A stretch of 64,000 nucleotides of DNA from Adiantum capillus-veneris. Lineage: Eukaryota > Streptophyta > Polypodiopsida > Polypodiales > Pteridaceae. Under the pieces are notes generated by a model. That model worked only from the letters and a program-made list of their open reading frames with translations, was not told the DNA's origin and searched no databases. Shown here one piece after another: positions 9,725-19,400 of the stretch (its first letter is position 1; every line of letters begins with the position of its first letter). The translations under genes and the position numbers were made by a program. The DNA lies in assembly GCA_014529385.2 (NCBI GenBank), contig CM043948.1:23242451-23306450 (forward strand), written 5' to 3'.

Positions 9725-10713
9725 ATCTAGTCGCGTGAGGCCTTTGAGGTTTTACGCCGCATATCCACATCCGCATCCATGGGGCTAACATGTATGATAA
9801 TGACCCAAGCCAACATAGGAGCTGCAAAGCACTGAAAGATAGAATGCACAGATTGCACTTGAGCTCTGAATCTTTTTGCCCAAGATTGTAAGGAGGTAAA
9901 GAGAATCTGATGAAAGCCACACGGGATGGTGTTGAAGAGGCAGTATAGACCATCACATTGAGAGACCATAGTAGGCACATCACATCTGCCCTTGCTTATT
10001 TTAGCAGCTTTGACTAGGAAGTAATACTTGAAAATGGCCCAGAGCTTTTTATTCTTTGCATAGTCAGCGTGATCAGCACTAAGTAGCTCCTGGCATGCCT
10101 AAATGGTCGCATCTTTCGAAAGTTGTGAGTAGGTTCTCATAGCCGGTTTTACTGAAGGAAAGTTTGTCATCCCCAAAGCATGACCAATGCATGTAGCCGT
10201 TAGTGTGTGCCCTCGTACTTTTGGGAAAAGCTTGAGAACTCATGGACCATATCCACGGCAATATCAATAGGAAGATCTGCATCTGCCAATGCTGTCAGAC
10301 CTAGAGTTTGTAGTTGATCTCTTGATAAAACTTCTTGAAGGGAAGGATGAGGCTGCTGCACATGAAAGTTCAAAGTGAATTTGGTTTGACTTTTGGAGGA
10401 AGAAGGCCTAGTGATTTGATGGCTGAGCACTTGAGTGTTGCCCTTCTTTTTGTCTCACATATTCTTCCTGTTGGCTAGAAGTCAGAGCCAGAGCCGGAGT
10501 CAAACGCCGACGAGGACTCCAGAGAAGCTTTGTAACTTTCATCAGTATGATCACTGGGGGACAAATCTGTGAGGCCATGGCTGGAGTTTTCTTCGTTTTC
10601 CTCCCCAGAACTTAAGAGATGTATCAGACGAGGGCCTCTATCGCGACAAGGTTTTCTTACGAGATTGCTTGCTTGTACCAGCCATAGTGAGTTGTTGTGA
10701 ATGCCACTCTGTG
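9725..10713 (-). pseudogene. Unknown protein pseudogene, longer copy
   Basis: Minus strand, ATG at 10685 with the same M-A-G-T-S-K-Q-S-R-K-K start as the copy at 8629. A nonsense codon (tcg-cga-tag, near 10638) and frameshifts follow. Recognisable open pieces are 10894-10475 (acidic, S-H-G-L-T-D-L-S), 10430-10200 (ending V-D-M-V-H-E-F-S-S-F-S), 10282-10110 (H-W-S-C-F-G-D-D-K-L-S-F), and 10098-9725, which stays open for 120 codons to a TAG. That last piece includes A-C-Q-E-L-L-S-A-D-H-A-D-Y-A and P-T-M-V-S-Q-C-D-G-L-Y-C-L-F. The family is not recognised. It could be a host gene or a retroelement capsid protein; I cannot decide. Confidence 0.5.
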
Positions 10714-10969
10714 TCTCTGTATCAATAAAAAACTTACATAGCCACAAAAACTTACATTCACACAGAGAGTGTTGAACATAGAGCGATGTTGAAGAGCATT
10801 TCTTGAAAGGCATGAGATCGATGGAGGTAGTCCGGTTGTGTGAAGAATGTAGTCCAGTCGTGTGAAGAATGCAGAACCTAGACGAACATTGCACTCGATA
10901 GGTTGAGACAGAAGGAGGCTAAGGACAGATAGACGAGAATTCGAGATAAGTGGGGTAGGACGAGGGAAT

Positions 10970-11330
10970 TACAGATAGGGACGAGGGTAGGTTGAAGTCA
11001 TATAGGGGCGAAAGGGAGCGAGATAGGGAGGTTAGGGGCGAGGGTTGATACGGTAGGGGCTAGAAGAGTAGGGTAGCAGCGAGGGAGTTGCACAGGGGGG
11101 TAAGCAAGATAGAGTGAGGGTTGAGGGTAGGGGCGAGAGAGGGTAGGGAGGGGGTTAGGATAGGGGCGAGGCTAGGAAGGTAGGGATGAGGGGAGGGTAG
11201 GTAGGGGCGAGGGTTGAGGGTAAGGGCGAGGGTGTTAAAATAGGGTAGGGGCAAGGGGGTTAGGCTAGGGGCGAGGCTAGGAGGGTAGGAACGAGGGGAG
11301 GGTAGGTAGGGGCGAGGGAGGGGTGGTGAG
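10970..11330 (+). repeat. G-rich minisatellite 2
   Basis: Same word set as 8899-9243 (TAGGGGCGAGG, GAGGGTTGAGGG, AGGGGGTTAGG), again following the duplicated unknown-gene segment. The two arrays differ in unit order and number. On the right it runs straight into LINE sequence at GGTGAGGGGTGAGAGTG. Confidence 0.8.
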
Positions 11331-11791
11331 GGGTGAGAGTGATTTTGGAGAGACACCTTCTCTTCAGTCGACCACCCTGGGATCCCTTTCTTTCAGTACA
11401 CTGTTTGATTGGGCGTCATATACTGGCAGCACGGAGAGGCTCGTCCAACTGCATCTCTCCTCTGGCAGGAGGAGGGTCTCACAGTTGAGTTCTTGTCAGG
11501 CTTTTGGGAGCGGTTGTGGGACTCTAGACAGCCAAGGCGAGTCACTTTGTTCCAATGGCTACTTGCACACAGAGCTATAGCACTGGGGAGTTGGCTGGTA
11601 CATAATGGCCTTTCGACAGCCTGCGCAACTCGTGACCATCCTTTGGAGAGCTAGCATCATTGTCTGTGCGACTGCCCGATGGCACAACAGGTTTGCCGGC
11701 TCTTCCACAACGCGATAGTTCACTTGGGGTGCTGGTCCATCCTCACGGGCCCTGCGCTCCAATTTGAGCTATTTTCCACCAGCAGGATGAT
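11331..11791 (+). mobile_element. LINE fragment (ORF2 zinc-binding region)
   Basis: Matches 6140-6605 of copy 1 and 19880-20365 of copy 2. It encodes F-W-E-R-L-W-D-S-R-Q-P-R-R-V and F-Q-W-L-L-A-H-R-A-I (about 11500-11580). It stops abruptly inside ORF2 at GATGATAG (11791), where minus-strand chromovirus gag sequence begins: a rearrangement joint, not a LINE 3' end. Confidence 0.78.
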
Positions 11792-12141
11792 AGCAAAGTT
11801 TCGTACTTTCATCCATCTACTCAGGGTCGGTCCCCACACAGTCGGGTACCAGTACTTTTTTCGTCTTTCCTTTTCGTCAGCGCTCTTCGGCTGCTCTGGA
11901 ACTCTCTAGCTTTTCTTCTCGTTGTCCTCTGGGTGCCTTGTGTGGACACCGAGCCGACACATGTCCGTGTTTTCCACATCCGAAACATTTTCCCTCTTTG
12001 AGATACTTAACTCGCTCTTCTGATGTCAATTGGGGGCGTGAGTCTTTCTTTTTCTGAGTTTTCCTCTTCTTCTATTACAGTTATTCGAATTTTGTCCGGT
12101 CCTTGTTGTCAAGAGTTGATCAGTTGGATATGTAAGAGTAC
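11792..12141 (-). pseudogene. Chromovirus gag zinc-knuckle region fragment
   Basis: Reverse complement matches the gag C-terminus of element I (38070-38345). Near 11935-12000 the minus strand has the knuckle region: cysteine and histidine codons around a G-H word, followed by the K-G-K-region residues. It is in the same orientation as the gag pieces at 21734-21816 and 22985-23410. It is separated from them only by element A (target duplication AGTAC at 12137-12141) and a solo LTR. The frame is decayed. Confidence 0.72.
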
Positions 12142-12738
12142 TATCACAAGACGGGCACCACGTGCCAATAGAAAAGAACAGACTGAACAGACTTTTAGCA
12201 CTTCAATAACAAATAAACTAAGAGAGAGAGACGACACGCGACATGGAGTGGCAGAATTCCACCCCAGAGAGTATTGGCCCACGGTATTTCTTTATATTGC
12301 ATCAACACAGTACAAGCCGGTACTCCACGCTCTGCACCTTCTCCAAGAAGCATGCCAGAGAATGAGCCCATGGCCTCATATTTAAAAGCCCTAGGCCCCA
12401 AAAGCAGTTTACATGAAAAGCCGTCAAACTCAAAAGCATCTGGTCCAAAAGCAATGCCCAAAATCTGTCAACGCGTTTTGCGGAAATTTGCCATGTCAGC
12501 ACTGTCAACGGAATTTTAGGCTTGTCCGTACAGCTGCCACGTCATCAATCCACACGTGTGTGTGTGGGTCCTGCTTTATTTTGAATGTCTTTATGTCACT
12601 TGGGCCCCATCGGACGGGGTCCCATAAGTTGGTAGGACTTCTTCTATTGCTTGTTCTTCTTAGGGTTTAGGCCCCTCGGTCGGGATCTGCAAGTTGGCTC
12701 CATTCTTCAGGGCTTTGACATGTCAACAGTTTGTGACA
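12142..12738 (-). repeat. 3' LTR of element A
   Basis: Plus-strand edges are TATCACAAG (expected TG, one base changed) and TTTGTGACA. It matches the 5' LTR over most of its length (for example the AGAAGCATGCCAGAGAATG region). It lacks the (GT)n(GA)n expansion and one CCACGTCAGCACTGTT-containing segment found in that copy. Confidence 0.88.
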
Positions 12739-12752
12739 TCCCCCCTTCTTGA
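12739..12752 (-). other. Polypurine tract of element A
   Basis: On the minus strand the bases before the 3' LTR read TCAAGAAGGGGGGA, a classic plus-strand primer for LTR elements. Confidence 0.75.
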
Positions 12753-13690
12753 AAGAGAGTAATCATCCGCTATTATAGCATATCTGCAAAACAACTCAAG
12801 TTAGCTCAAAAATTTCCGAGGGACAATCAATTTGCTCTCTCTATTTTTTGTTAAGGAGTTAGCTTCTTCTTTCGGCTCTTTTGATCAAGGAGTTGGCTTC
12901 TCCTTTCGGCTCTTTTGATCAAAGAGTTGGCTTCTCCTTTCATTCAGTTCGGAACTCTTGATATGTTGGCGTAGTAAAATTAGCCATCACACCCAGATTG
13001 CACTGATCTTCCACAGGTGTCTTGATGCACTAAAATTACATACCCAAGCAATCTCATCCAGTTAGGAATATTCACTAGTTGGCACATCACAATGCAACAC
13101 AAATGCTTACATATACATGTTACAAGACACAACAAACAGCGCCGCTGAGCACTCCCCCGAGACAAATGGTCTACGGTATGAAGCTACTCAACGACTACCT
13201 CGTCACTCCTTCACAAATAACCTAAAAAGGTCCAAGCCATGCTCAGAGGATTGTACAACCAAACGCTCCCCAGATCGCAATCTGCGTCGCTTGGAGGTTC
13301 AAGCATACAACCAAACGCTCCCCAGGCATCGGCCTGGGTCGTTTGGAGGTTTTTAGCATACAACGGAACGCTCCCCGAACATCGGCCTGCGTTGTTCCGA
13401 GGTTTTCAAACCTACAACGACATGCTCCCCAGGCATCGGCCTGCGTCGTTTCGAGGTTCAAACAATACCAAAACAGTATTTCTCACTTCTCCACTCAGGA
13501 GTAAAATCACCAATCATTCAAACCAGTATTAAAAGCAAAGCCAAACAATTCAAATCGGCACCAAGACAGGTTCAAAACAGATACCATCCATTTCAAACAG
13601 GATCACCAAACAAGTTCTATAATAGATTCTCAAACAAAATTCAAACTTAAAAAGCAATCTCAACATTAGCCGAGCTCGAAAAGTCGACTG
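12753..13690 (-). other. Element A 3' non-coding region
   Basis: Lies between the gag-like frame and the purine tract. It has no supported coding sequence. It contains a short direct repeat of the word GAGTTGGCTTCTCCTTTC (near 12880-12945) and the hairpin array described separately. Confidence 0.6.
13256..13455. repeat. Four-unit tandem hairpin array with compensatory changes
   Basis: Units of about 52 bp, each CAAC...GCTCCCC...GAGGTT. Unit 1 has inner arms CAGAT (13271-13275) and ATCTG (13280-13284), plus imperfect outer arms. Unit 2 has outer CCAAACG (13311-13317) and CGTTTGG (13340-13346), and inner CCAGGC (13322-13327) and GCCTGG (13332-13337). Unit 3 has CGGAAC (13364-13369) and GTTCCG (13394-13399). 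Unit 4 has AACGAC (13416-13421) and GTCGTT (13445-13450), and inner CAGGC/GCCTG (13430-13434, 13439-13443). Arms differ between units yet stay complementary in most, which suggests selection for structure. It sits in the 3' UTR of element A. Function unknown. Confidence 0.85.
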
Positions 13691-14159
13691 ACTTTCCATC
13701 CTAAAACCTGCACCAAAAATTAGGGCTAGGTTCATTCCATAAGGTCGTAGCCGAGCACAGCATGGTCCATCCGCTCTTGGATAGACAGTGTTTCTTTGGT
13801 GGCGATGGTAGTCCCAAGATAGCAATCGCACTCGACCTCTTAGGTTATCATCAAGAGACACCTGTTGAGAGATGTCTAGAAATTTCAAATTATAATCTGC
13901 TAGGGTTTCCATGGCAAGCATTTCAGGATACCACACTCTGCCAAAAGTTGCACTCCGAAGAAAGATGTCAGAAACAATATAACTTCTGGCAAAAATTTTC
14001 TTAAAAGCTTGCCAAGTCCTTGGAGTGTGCGGCTTAGTAGCTATAGACATCAACATCTGCATGGCACTGCTTCTGAGAAAAACAGTGACTTGAAACAAAT
14101 CTGGATCCTTCTCTTGCAAGTGATCTTTATGGCTTATGCCTTGTAAGACATGAGCGGTG
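13690..14159 (-). pseudogene. Element A gag-like protein, 3' part
   Basis: Minus-strand frame running from the LINE target duplication downward. It includes K-D-H-L-Q-E-K-D-P-D-L-F-Q-V-T-V-F-L-R-S, then T-W-Q-A-F-K-K-I-F-A-R-S-Y and E-T-L-A-D-Y-N-L-K-F-L-D-I. The spacing and composition resemble the capsid region of LTR-element gag (W-x-x-F-K-x-x-F...), though similarity is weak and the call is an inference. It looks broken near 13730 (degenerate tail). The LINE insertion splits it from its N-terminal part at 20866-20990. Confidence 0.55.
14145..14159. repeat. Target-site duplication of LINE copy 2, left
   Basis: AAGACATGAGCGGTG, identical to 20851-20865. Confidence 0.95.
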
Positions 14160-14501
14160 TCGAAGCTGGCTCGTTGCTGCTCTTGCGCGCTCCCCTCCCC
14201 CCCGCTTGCTCCTGCTCCCCCTCGCGCTGCCCCCTGCCTACGTGCTGTCTGTTCGCGAGCGCTGCTGAGCTTGCACCCAGCCTGCGCGCAGCCCAACCAG
14301 AGTACAACCCCGCCCGCTGCCCCCCTCTTGCTCACTGCCCGCTGCCCTCGCCTCTCCAGCCCCTTATCCTCACGCCCCCCCCCCCCCTCCGAAGGCCTCG
14401 CTTGAATTGCCTGGCAGTGAATTCTCAGTTGGATTCTTCTTGCCGAGCTCTCAAGCGTTAGCCTTCTCGTCCGCCCTTCTCCTTCAGAGCAGTAGACACT
14501 A
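14160..14501 (+). promoter_or_regulatory. LINE copy 2 5' UTR (presumed internal promoter)
   Basis: GC-rich, strongly C-biased on the plus strand (runs such as CGCCCCCCCCCC near 14373). LINEs carry their promoter inside the transcribed 5' UTR; no specific element is recognisable here. Confidence 0.5.
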
Positions 14502-16410
14502 ATGGAGGCTCATGCTCCACCTCATAGGGACTCCTCCGAAGCCCCCTCGCCCGACTCCGCTGAGCCCACCATTCGACTTGCTCTTTCACCAACAGAGCAA
14601 GCGAGCCTAGCCACAGAGGTAGAGCGTTTGCAGGCGACCTCGGTCATTTGCAAGATTCTCGGCACCCGACCCAACAGAGGAGAGCTGCGTGACCTTCTCC
14701 AGGCCCGCCTTCTCGCAGAGGTGGGCAAGATCTTGGATGTCCAGATTCTCGGACGGGGGTACTACCAGATCGAGTTCGAGACCTCCGAGATGGCTTCCAA
14801 GGTCATAGCTATGAGTCCACTGGCCATCCGAGTATCACGCGCCCACTTTCGACAGTGGCGACATGGTTTTGACCCGACTTCGGATGTGCTAGTAGAGGAG
14901 GCAGACATCCCCATCTCAGTCTGCTTTCCGGGTTTACGGAGGGAGTACCTACCACTTCTCTCCAGGATTGGCTCCGCCATCGGGACTGTCCTGGAGACAC
15001 CTCGTACGGCAGCATCAATAGCTGCCAAGGCGGCTGACATCCCCTCAGTTCGAGTTTTGGTCAGAGATACCCACACGCTCCCGAAGGTCATCCTTCTGCC
15101 TCGGGTGAGTGGGGGTTGGTTTAGATAGAGTGTGGAGTACTCGGGTCTCCCGAACCAGTGCTTCATTTGTAGACAGATGGGCCACCTAGCGAAGGCCTGT
15201 CCACGGAGGAGACCACGACCTGCACCTCAGCCTCAGCCCCAGCCTGCCAAGGCTGGGCCGCAGCCACAACCAGCGACACAGAGCACAGATTCAGAGTCAC
15301 CCTCTGAGCCTGGGGCTCCAGCGGAGGAGGGGTGGCAGCAGGCCTGTGGCTGTCGACGCCAGGGGCCACAGCGACAGCCTGACACTCAGAGTGGCCCTCA
15401 GGTGCCTACTCCAGCAGTGGGTTTCCACGGGGAACCGCTTTGGTCCTCTTGAGCAGGAAGAGCCCCCTACGCCAGCCTCCACCTCCGCTTCACCCTCGCC
15501 AGCCGCCCCCCCTTCAGAGTTCCCCTCCTCCTCCTCATCCTCCCCCCTGCCCTCTGTTCCCGTCCACTCCCCCCCACCTCGCCCCTCTACCTCTTTCGCC
15601 CCACCCCGCTTTTCCTCCCCTCCGCCCCCTCCAGGTCCTTCTCCCCCCCCCCCTCCTGCTCCAGTTCCACAGTCGACTCAGGAGATTGGTCCCTCACCGG
15701 CGGCTAGGAGATCTCTTGGCAGCGCCTTTGCCACGAGTCGCCTAGCGAGAGAGGGTCATCCCTTCTTGCGGCCCCCTCTGCAGATTCAGACTTCTTCCCT
15801 TGCAGCTATCCCTCGTGGTCTGACGAGCATTGACCTCCGACGCCGCTGGGATTTCTTCGACTACGCGTTCACTCGCTTTCTCAGCGATTCCGTAGCAGAC
15901 CATGAGGCAGCCTGCTTCAGGGTCCATGCTTTGTTCCTCGCCGCTAGGGGGACAAAGGCCTTGGACTCAGCAGTTGGTTTCTCCTTCCCCCTTTGTGGTA
16001 GGACTGAGACAGAGTGGTCCCTCGACTCAGTGGTGGGATGGTTGCATACACAGGTTCTCGAGTTCTCTCACCACTTGGGAGAACTTGGAGTTACAGATTT
16101 GCTGCAGACTTTGTGGCCACTGGCCAAGTTTGCGGTGACACCCCCAAACTCAGCAGGATGTAGGCACATTGTGGCGTACTTTTTTACTGATACGCAGTGT
16201 TTGCCTTGCTATGTATACATTCATGAGGACTCCTGGACAGAGGAGGTTGCTTTACGCACGGCTCGCTCTGCCTGGGCCTGGGCTAGGCACTCACTACAGT
16301 CTCGCCTATCTAGAGGACGCTCGGATGCGGATTACTCCCCATCCAAGCCAGCCTCGAAGATAGCCCGTCTTGCTGCTACGGCAACATCTGTTCTCTCTCG
16401 CTCCCCATGA
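14502..16410 (+). pseudogene. LINE ORF1: RNA-binding protein with CCHC knuckle and extra C-terminal domain
   Basis: ATG 14502 starts a frame of 208 codons resembling the DUF4283 region of plant LINE ORF1. It covers R-D-L-L-Q-A-R-L-L-A-E-V to about residue 150, then P-K-V-I-L-L-P. A TAG at 15126-15128 interrupts it. The same frame continues with C-F-I-C-R-Q-M-G-H-L-A-K-A-C (15168-15209), a C-x2-C-x4-H-x4-C knuckle, then Pro/Gln-rich sequence. A shift of frame between about 15350 and 15450 links to the frame ending at 16410. That last frame has a long Pro/Ser linker, then a roughly 190-residue domain (about 15830-16330) I do not recognise. It contains L-R-R-R-W-D-F-F-D-Y, L-W-P-L-A-K-F-A-V, C-R-H-I-V-A-Y and E-D-S-W-T-E-E-V-A-L-R. 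The stop TGA overlaps the ORF2 ATG. Confidence 0.88.
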
Positions 16411-19400
16411 GGATCGTCTCGTGGAACGTGCAGGGACTAGGTGGGCCCCAGTTTCAGCGACAGCGGGGCCGATTGCGTCAGGAGCTTCAGCATTGCCTTG
16501 TGGGAGGAGAGATTGATCTCCTTATGCTACAGGAGCACCATCTGTCTGAGAGCCGCATTCGGCGATGTGGCCAGATTTTGCGTGGACGATATGATACCTT
16601 TTGGTCAGCTGCTTTTGGACCTGGAGGCATCCAGGGTGGGGTATGTATGACTATTGCCGACTCATTGCAGCAGGCCATTGTGGGCAGAGGGATTATTGTG
16701 CCAGGCAGGGCTCAGTGGATTACTATGCAGGTTCAGGGTGGCCTTGTGGGCTTCCTGAACATCTATGCGCCCAATGTGGTGAGTGCTCGTGCAGAGTTTT
16801 GGTCACAGATTGCTGAATCTTTGCCACAGGCTGACCATTGGTGTGTAGGAGGGGACTTCAACATGTTGGAGGACCCTTCTGACAGGATTGGAGGCAGCCA
16901 TGCTACTGTGCATGGAGTCGAGTTAGCAGCCTGGGAGAGGTTGTGTATGACTTTGAGGGTCTCGGATACATGGCAGCACTCTGGCTTTGTGAGGTCTCTA
17001 GAGAGTCTTGCCTTCTCTAGGTCGGACCGCAGAGTGGGAGGAGTGAATCTATCGCGGATAGATCGCTTCTACACTAGTGACCACTTCAGTGACTTGGGGG
17101 GATTAGTGGGCATCCTGGCAGGGACATCCTTCTCGGACCATGCACCAATGATCCTCACAGTGGCAGACAGGCAGAGGAGTGGGAGCACGATGCTTCGCAT
17201 CCCAGAGCGGGTCTTGTTGGACTCAGCACTCAGAGAGAGGGTAGAGGCTCTTTGGACAGAGGGCATGGACAGCCAGACTCTACCTGCAGACAGAGTGGCC
17301 TTAGGCCTAGCTCAGCTTAGCCACTTTTTTCTCCAGGAGTCTCTGGCTCGACGGGCTGCAGTGAGAGAGGAGGAGCAGCGCCTCAGACGAGGCATTGCTT
17401 CACTACAGAGGATGCAGGAGCAACATCCAGACAGTCCATGGTTGGAGGAGCAGTTACAGCAGGCTCGATAGGAGCTTGCTTGCACAGAGGAGAGGCGTCA
17501 TGAGTTTGCCTTTCACCGACAGGCATCTCAGTGGACTCAGGTGGGAGACAGAGTGACAGGTGCTTTTTTTGAGATAGTGGGGCCTCGCCACTCGCATGCC
17601 AAGGTCAATCAGTTGAGGAGACCCGATGGGTCAGTTGTTTGTGAGCCCGAGGATATGCGTGCAGTTGCTACTGACTTTTACCGTGAGTTACTGTCGGCTG
17701 AGCCCCAGTCAGAGCGGCAAGATGCATGCAGGGAGCAGGTTTGGGCACAGATGCCTTGTCTTGTGACTGAGGAGATGCGCCAGAGGCTAGAGATGTCTCT
17801 TCAGCTTGAGGAGCTGCACACAGCTCTTACGGCCCTCCCTCGTGGTAGCTGTCCAGGTGATGATGGGCTGACTCCCAGCTTCTTCTTGGAGTACTGGGAC
17901 CTGCTTGGCCCAGATCTTTGTAGTGCCTTTCAGTACATTCTGCACACAGGAGTGATGCCGGATAGCATGAGTGAGGGCCTGATTTACCTCATTCCAAAGG
18001 AGGGTGGCTCCTTGGATGAGATTCGACTGGCGCCCCATCACCATCCTCAACTCAGCCTACAAAATTCTTGCCAAGGCTCTGAGTTTGAGGATTCAGCCAC
18101 TTTTGGAGAGCCTTATACATGGGACTCAGACAGGTTTTGTCAAGGAACGCAGTATCCTTGACAACATCTTCACTTTCTGGGAGGCTTCTGCCCTGGCACG
18201 GCTCCGTGGGGAGGACCTTGTGATTCTTCTTCTCGATTTTGAGAAGGCATACGACAGAGTTGACTGGGACTTTCTAGAGGGCACTCTACGCAGGATGGGC
18301 TTCTCAGATGCTTGGATCAGAGGGGTGTCAGCTTTGTACAGACAGGCTCACAGTCAGGTGCTTTTGGCAGGAGGTAGAGGTGAACGCTTCATGCTCACAC
18401 GATCGATCAGACAGGGTTGTCCTCTTGCCCCCTTTCTCTTTCTGTTCTATGCGGAGGCGATGAGCACATTTTTGGTGTCACAGCAGGTTGGCCTGAGGGG
18501 CTTAGCACTCCCTATACGGGGAGATGAGCTTCTGGACGCTGAGTTTGTCGACGACTCAACCTTGTACTTAGAGGGCCAGGAGGCCAATCTGCACAGATGT
18601 GAGCACGCTTTGGAGACCTTCTGCTATGCATCGAGCGCACCGATCAACTGGAGAAAGACAGTGGCTTTCTCGGTTGGCAGTGCTCCTGTGCTGCCAGATT
18701 GGATGCCAGGAGAGAGTTTCAGGTGGATTCCTCCAGGGACTGCAGTTCGGTACTTGGGTTGTCAGCTTGGTTTGGACTTGTCCCCCGAGCAGCAGATTGC
18801 TCCTCTTCTCCTGTCCATCAGGAGAAAGCTGTTACATTGGAGCTCAGCACGACTTTCGCTGGCTGGTAGAGTAGTAGTTGCCAACCAAGTGTTGTTGGCG
18901 ACTATGTGGTACATCACCTCTTGCTGGATCTTCTGGAGTTCTTGTACCAGCCAGGTAGAGAGGCTGATCAGGAACTTCCTTTGGTCAGGTCATGACACTC
19001 AGATTGCTCGAGCCAAGGTGGCTTGGTCGGTCATCACACTTCCTTGTTCTCAGGGAGGGCTTGGGATCATTGATCCAACACAGCAGAGCAGAGCCCTTCT
19101 TGGGAAGTTCGTCGTCATAGGACTTCTTCTAGGCAAGGAGCCCTGGAAGGAGTTCTTGCTGCAGAGGCTTCGTGCCAGGGTGCCTCAGTCAGGAGGCCCT
19201 TGGCAACATTCGACCAGATGGATCTTTACAGAGTTGCGCCGAGTTGGTTTCAGCAGGAGACTGGAGGACCGATTCGCTGTGAGTTTGCTTCGATCTTGGG
19301 AGCTCTTACGGCATGGCCTAGAGCAGAGACAGCCGACTTGCACGGAGGAGCGCCTACGGCAGCCCCTCGTCTGGAACCCCATGGTTAAAAATTGGGAGTC

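Noticed and set aside
13256-13455. CRISPR-like array (regular repeats with variable middles)
   Set aside because: Units are contiguous diverged tandem repeats with hairpins, not identical repeats with unique spacers, and the context is a plant retroelement.
14150-14461. Pro/Ala/Cys-rich open frames in the LINE 5' UTR
   Set aside because: C-rich composition gives few stops; the real ORF1 ATG is at 14502 with recognised domains downstream.
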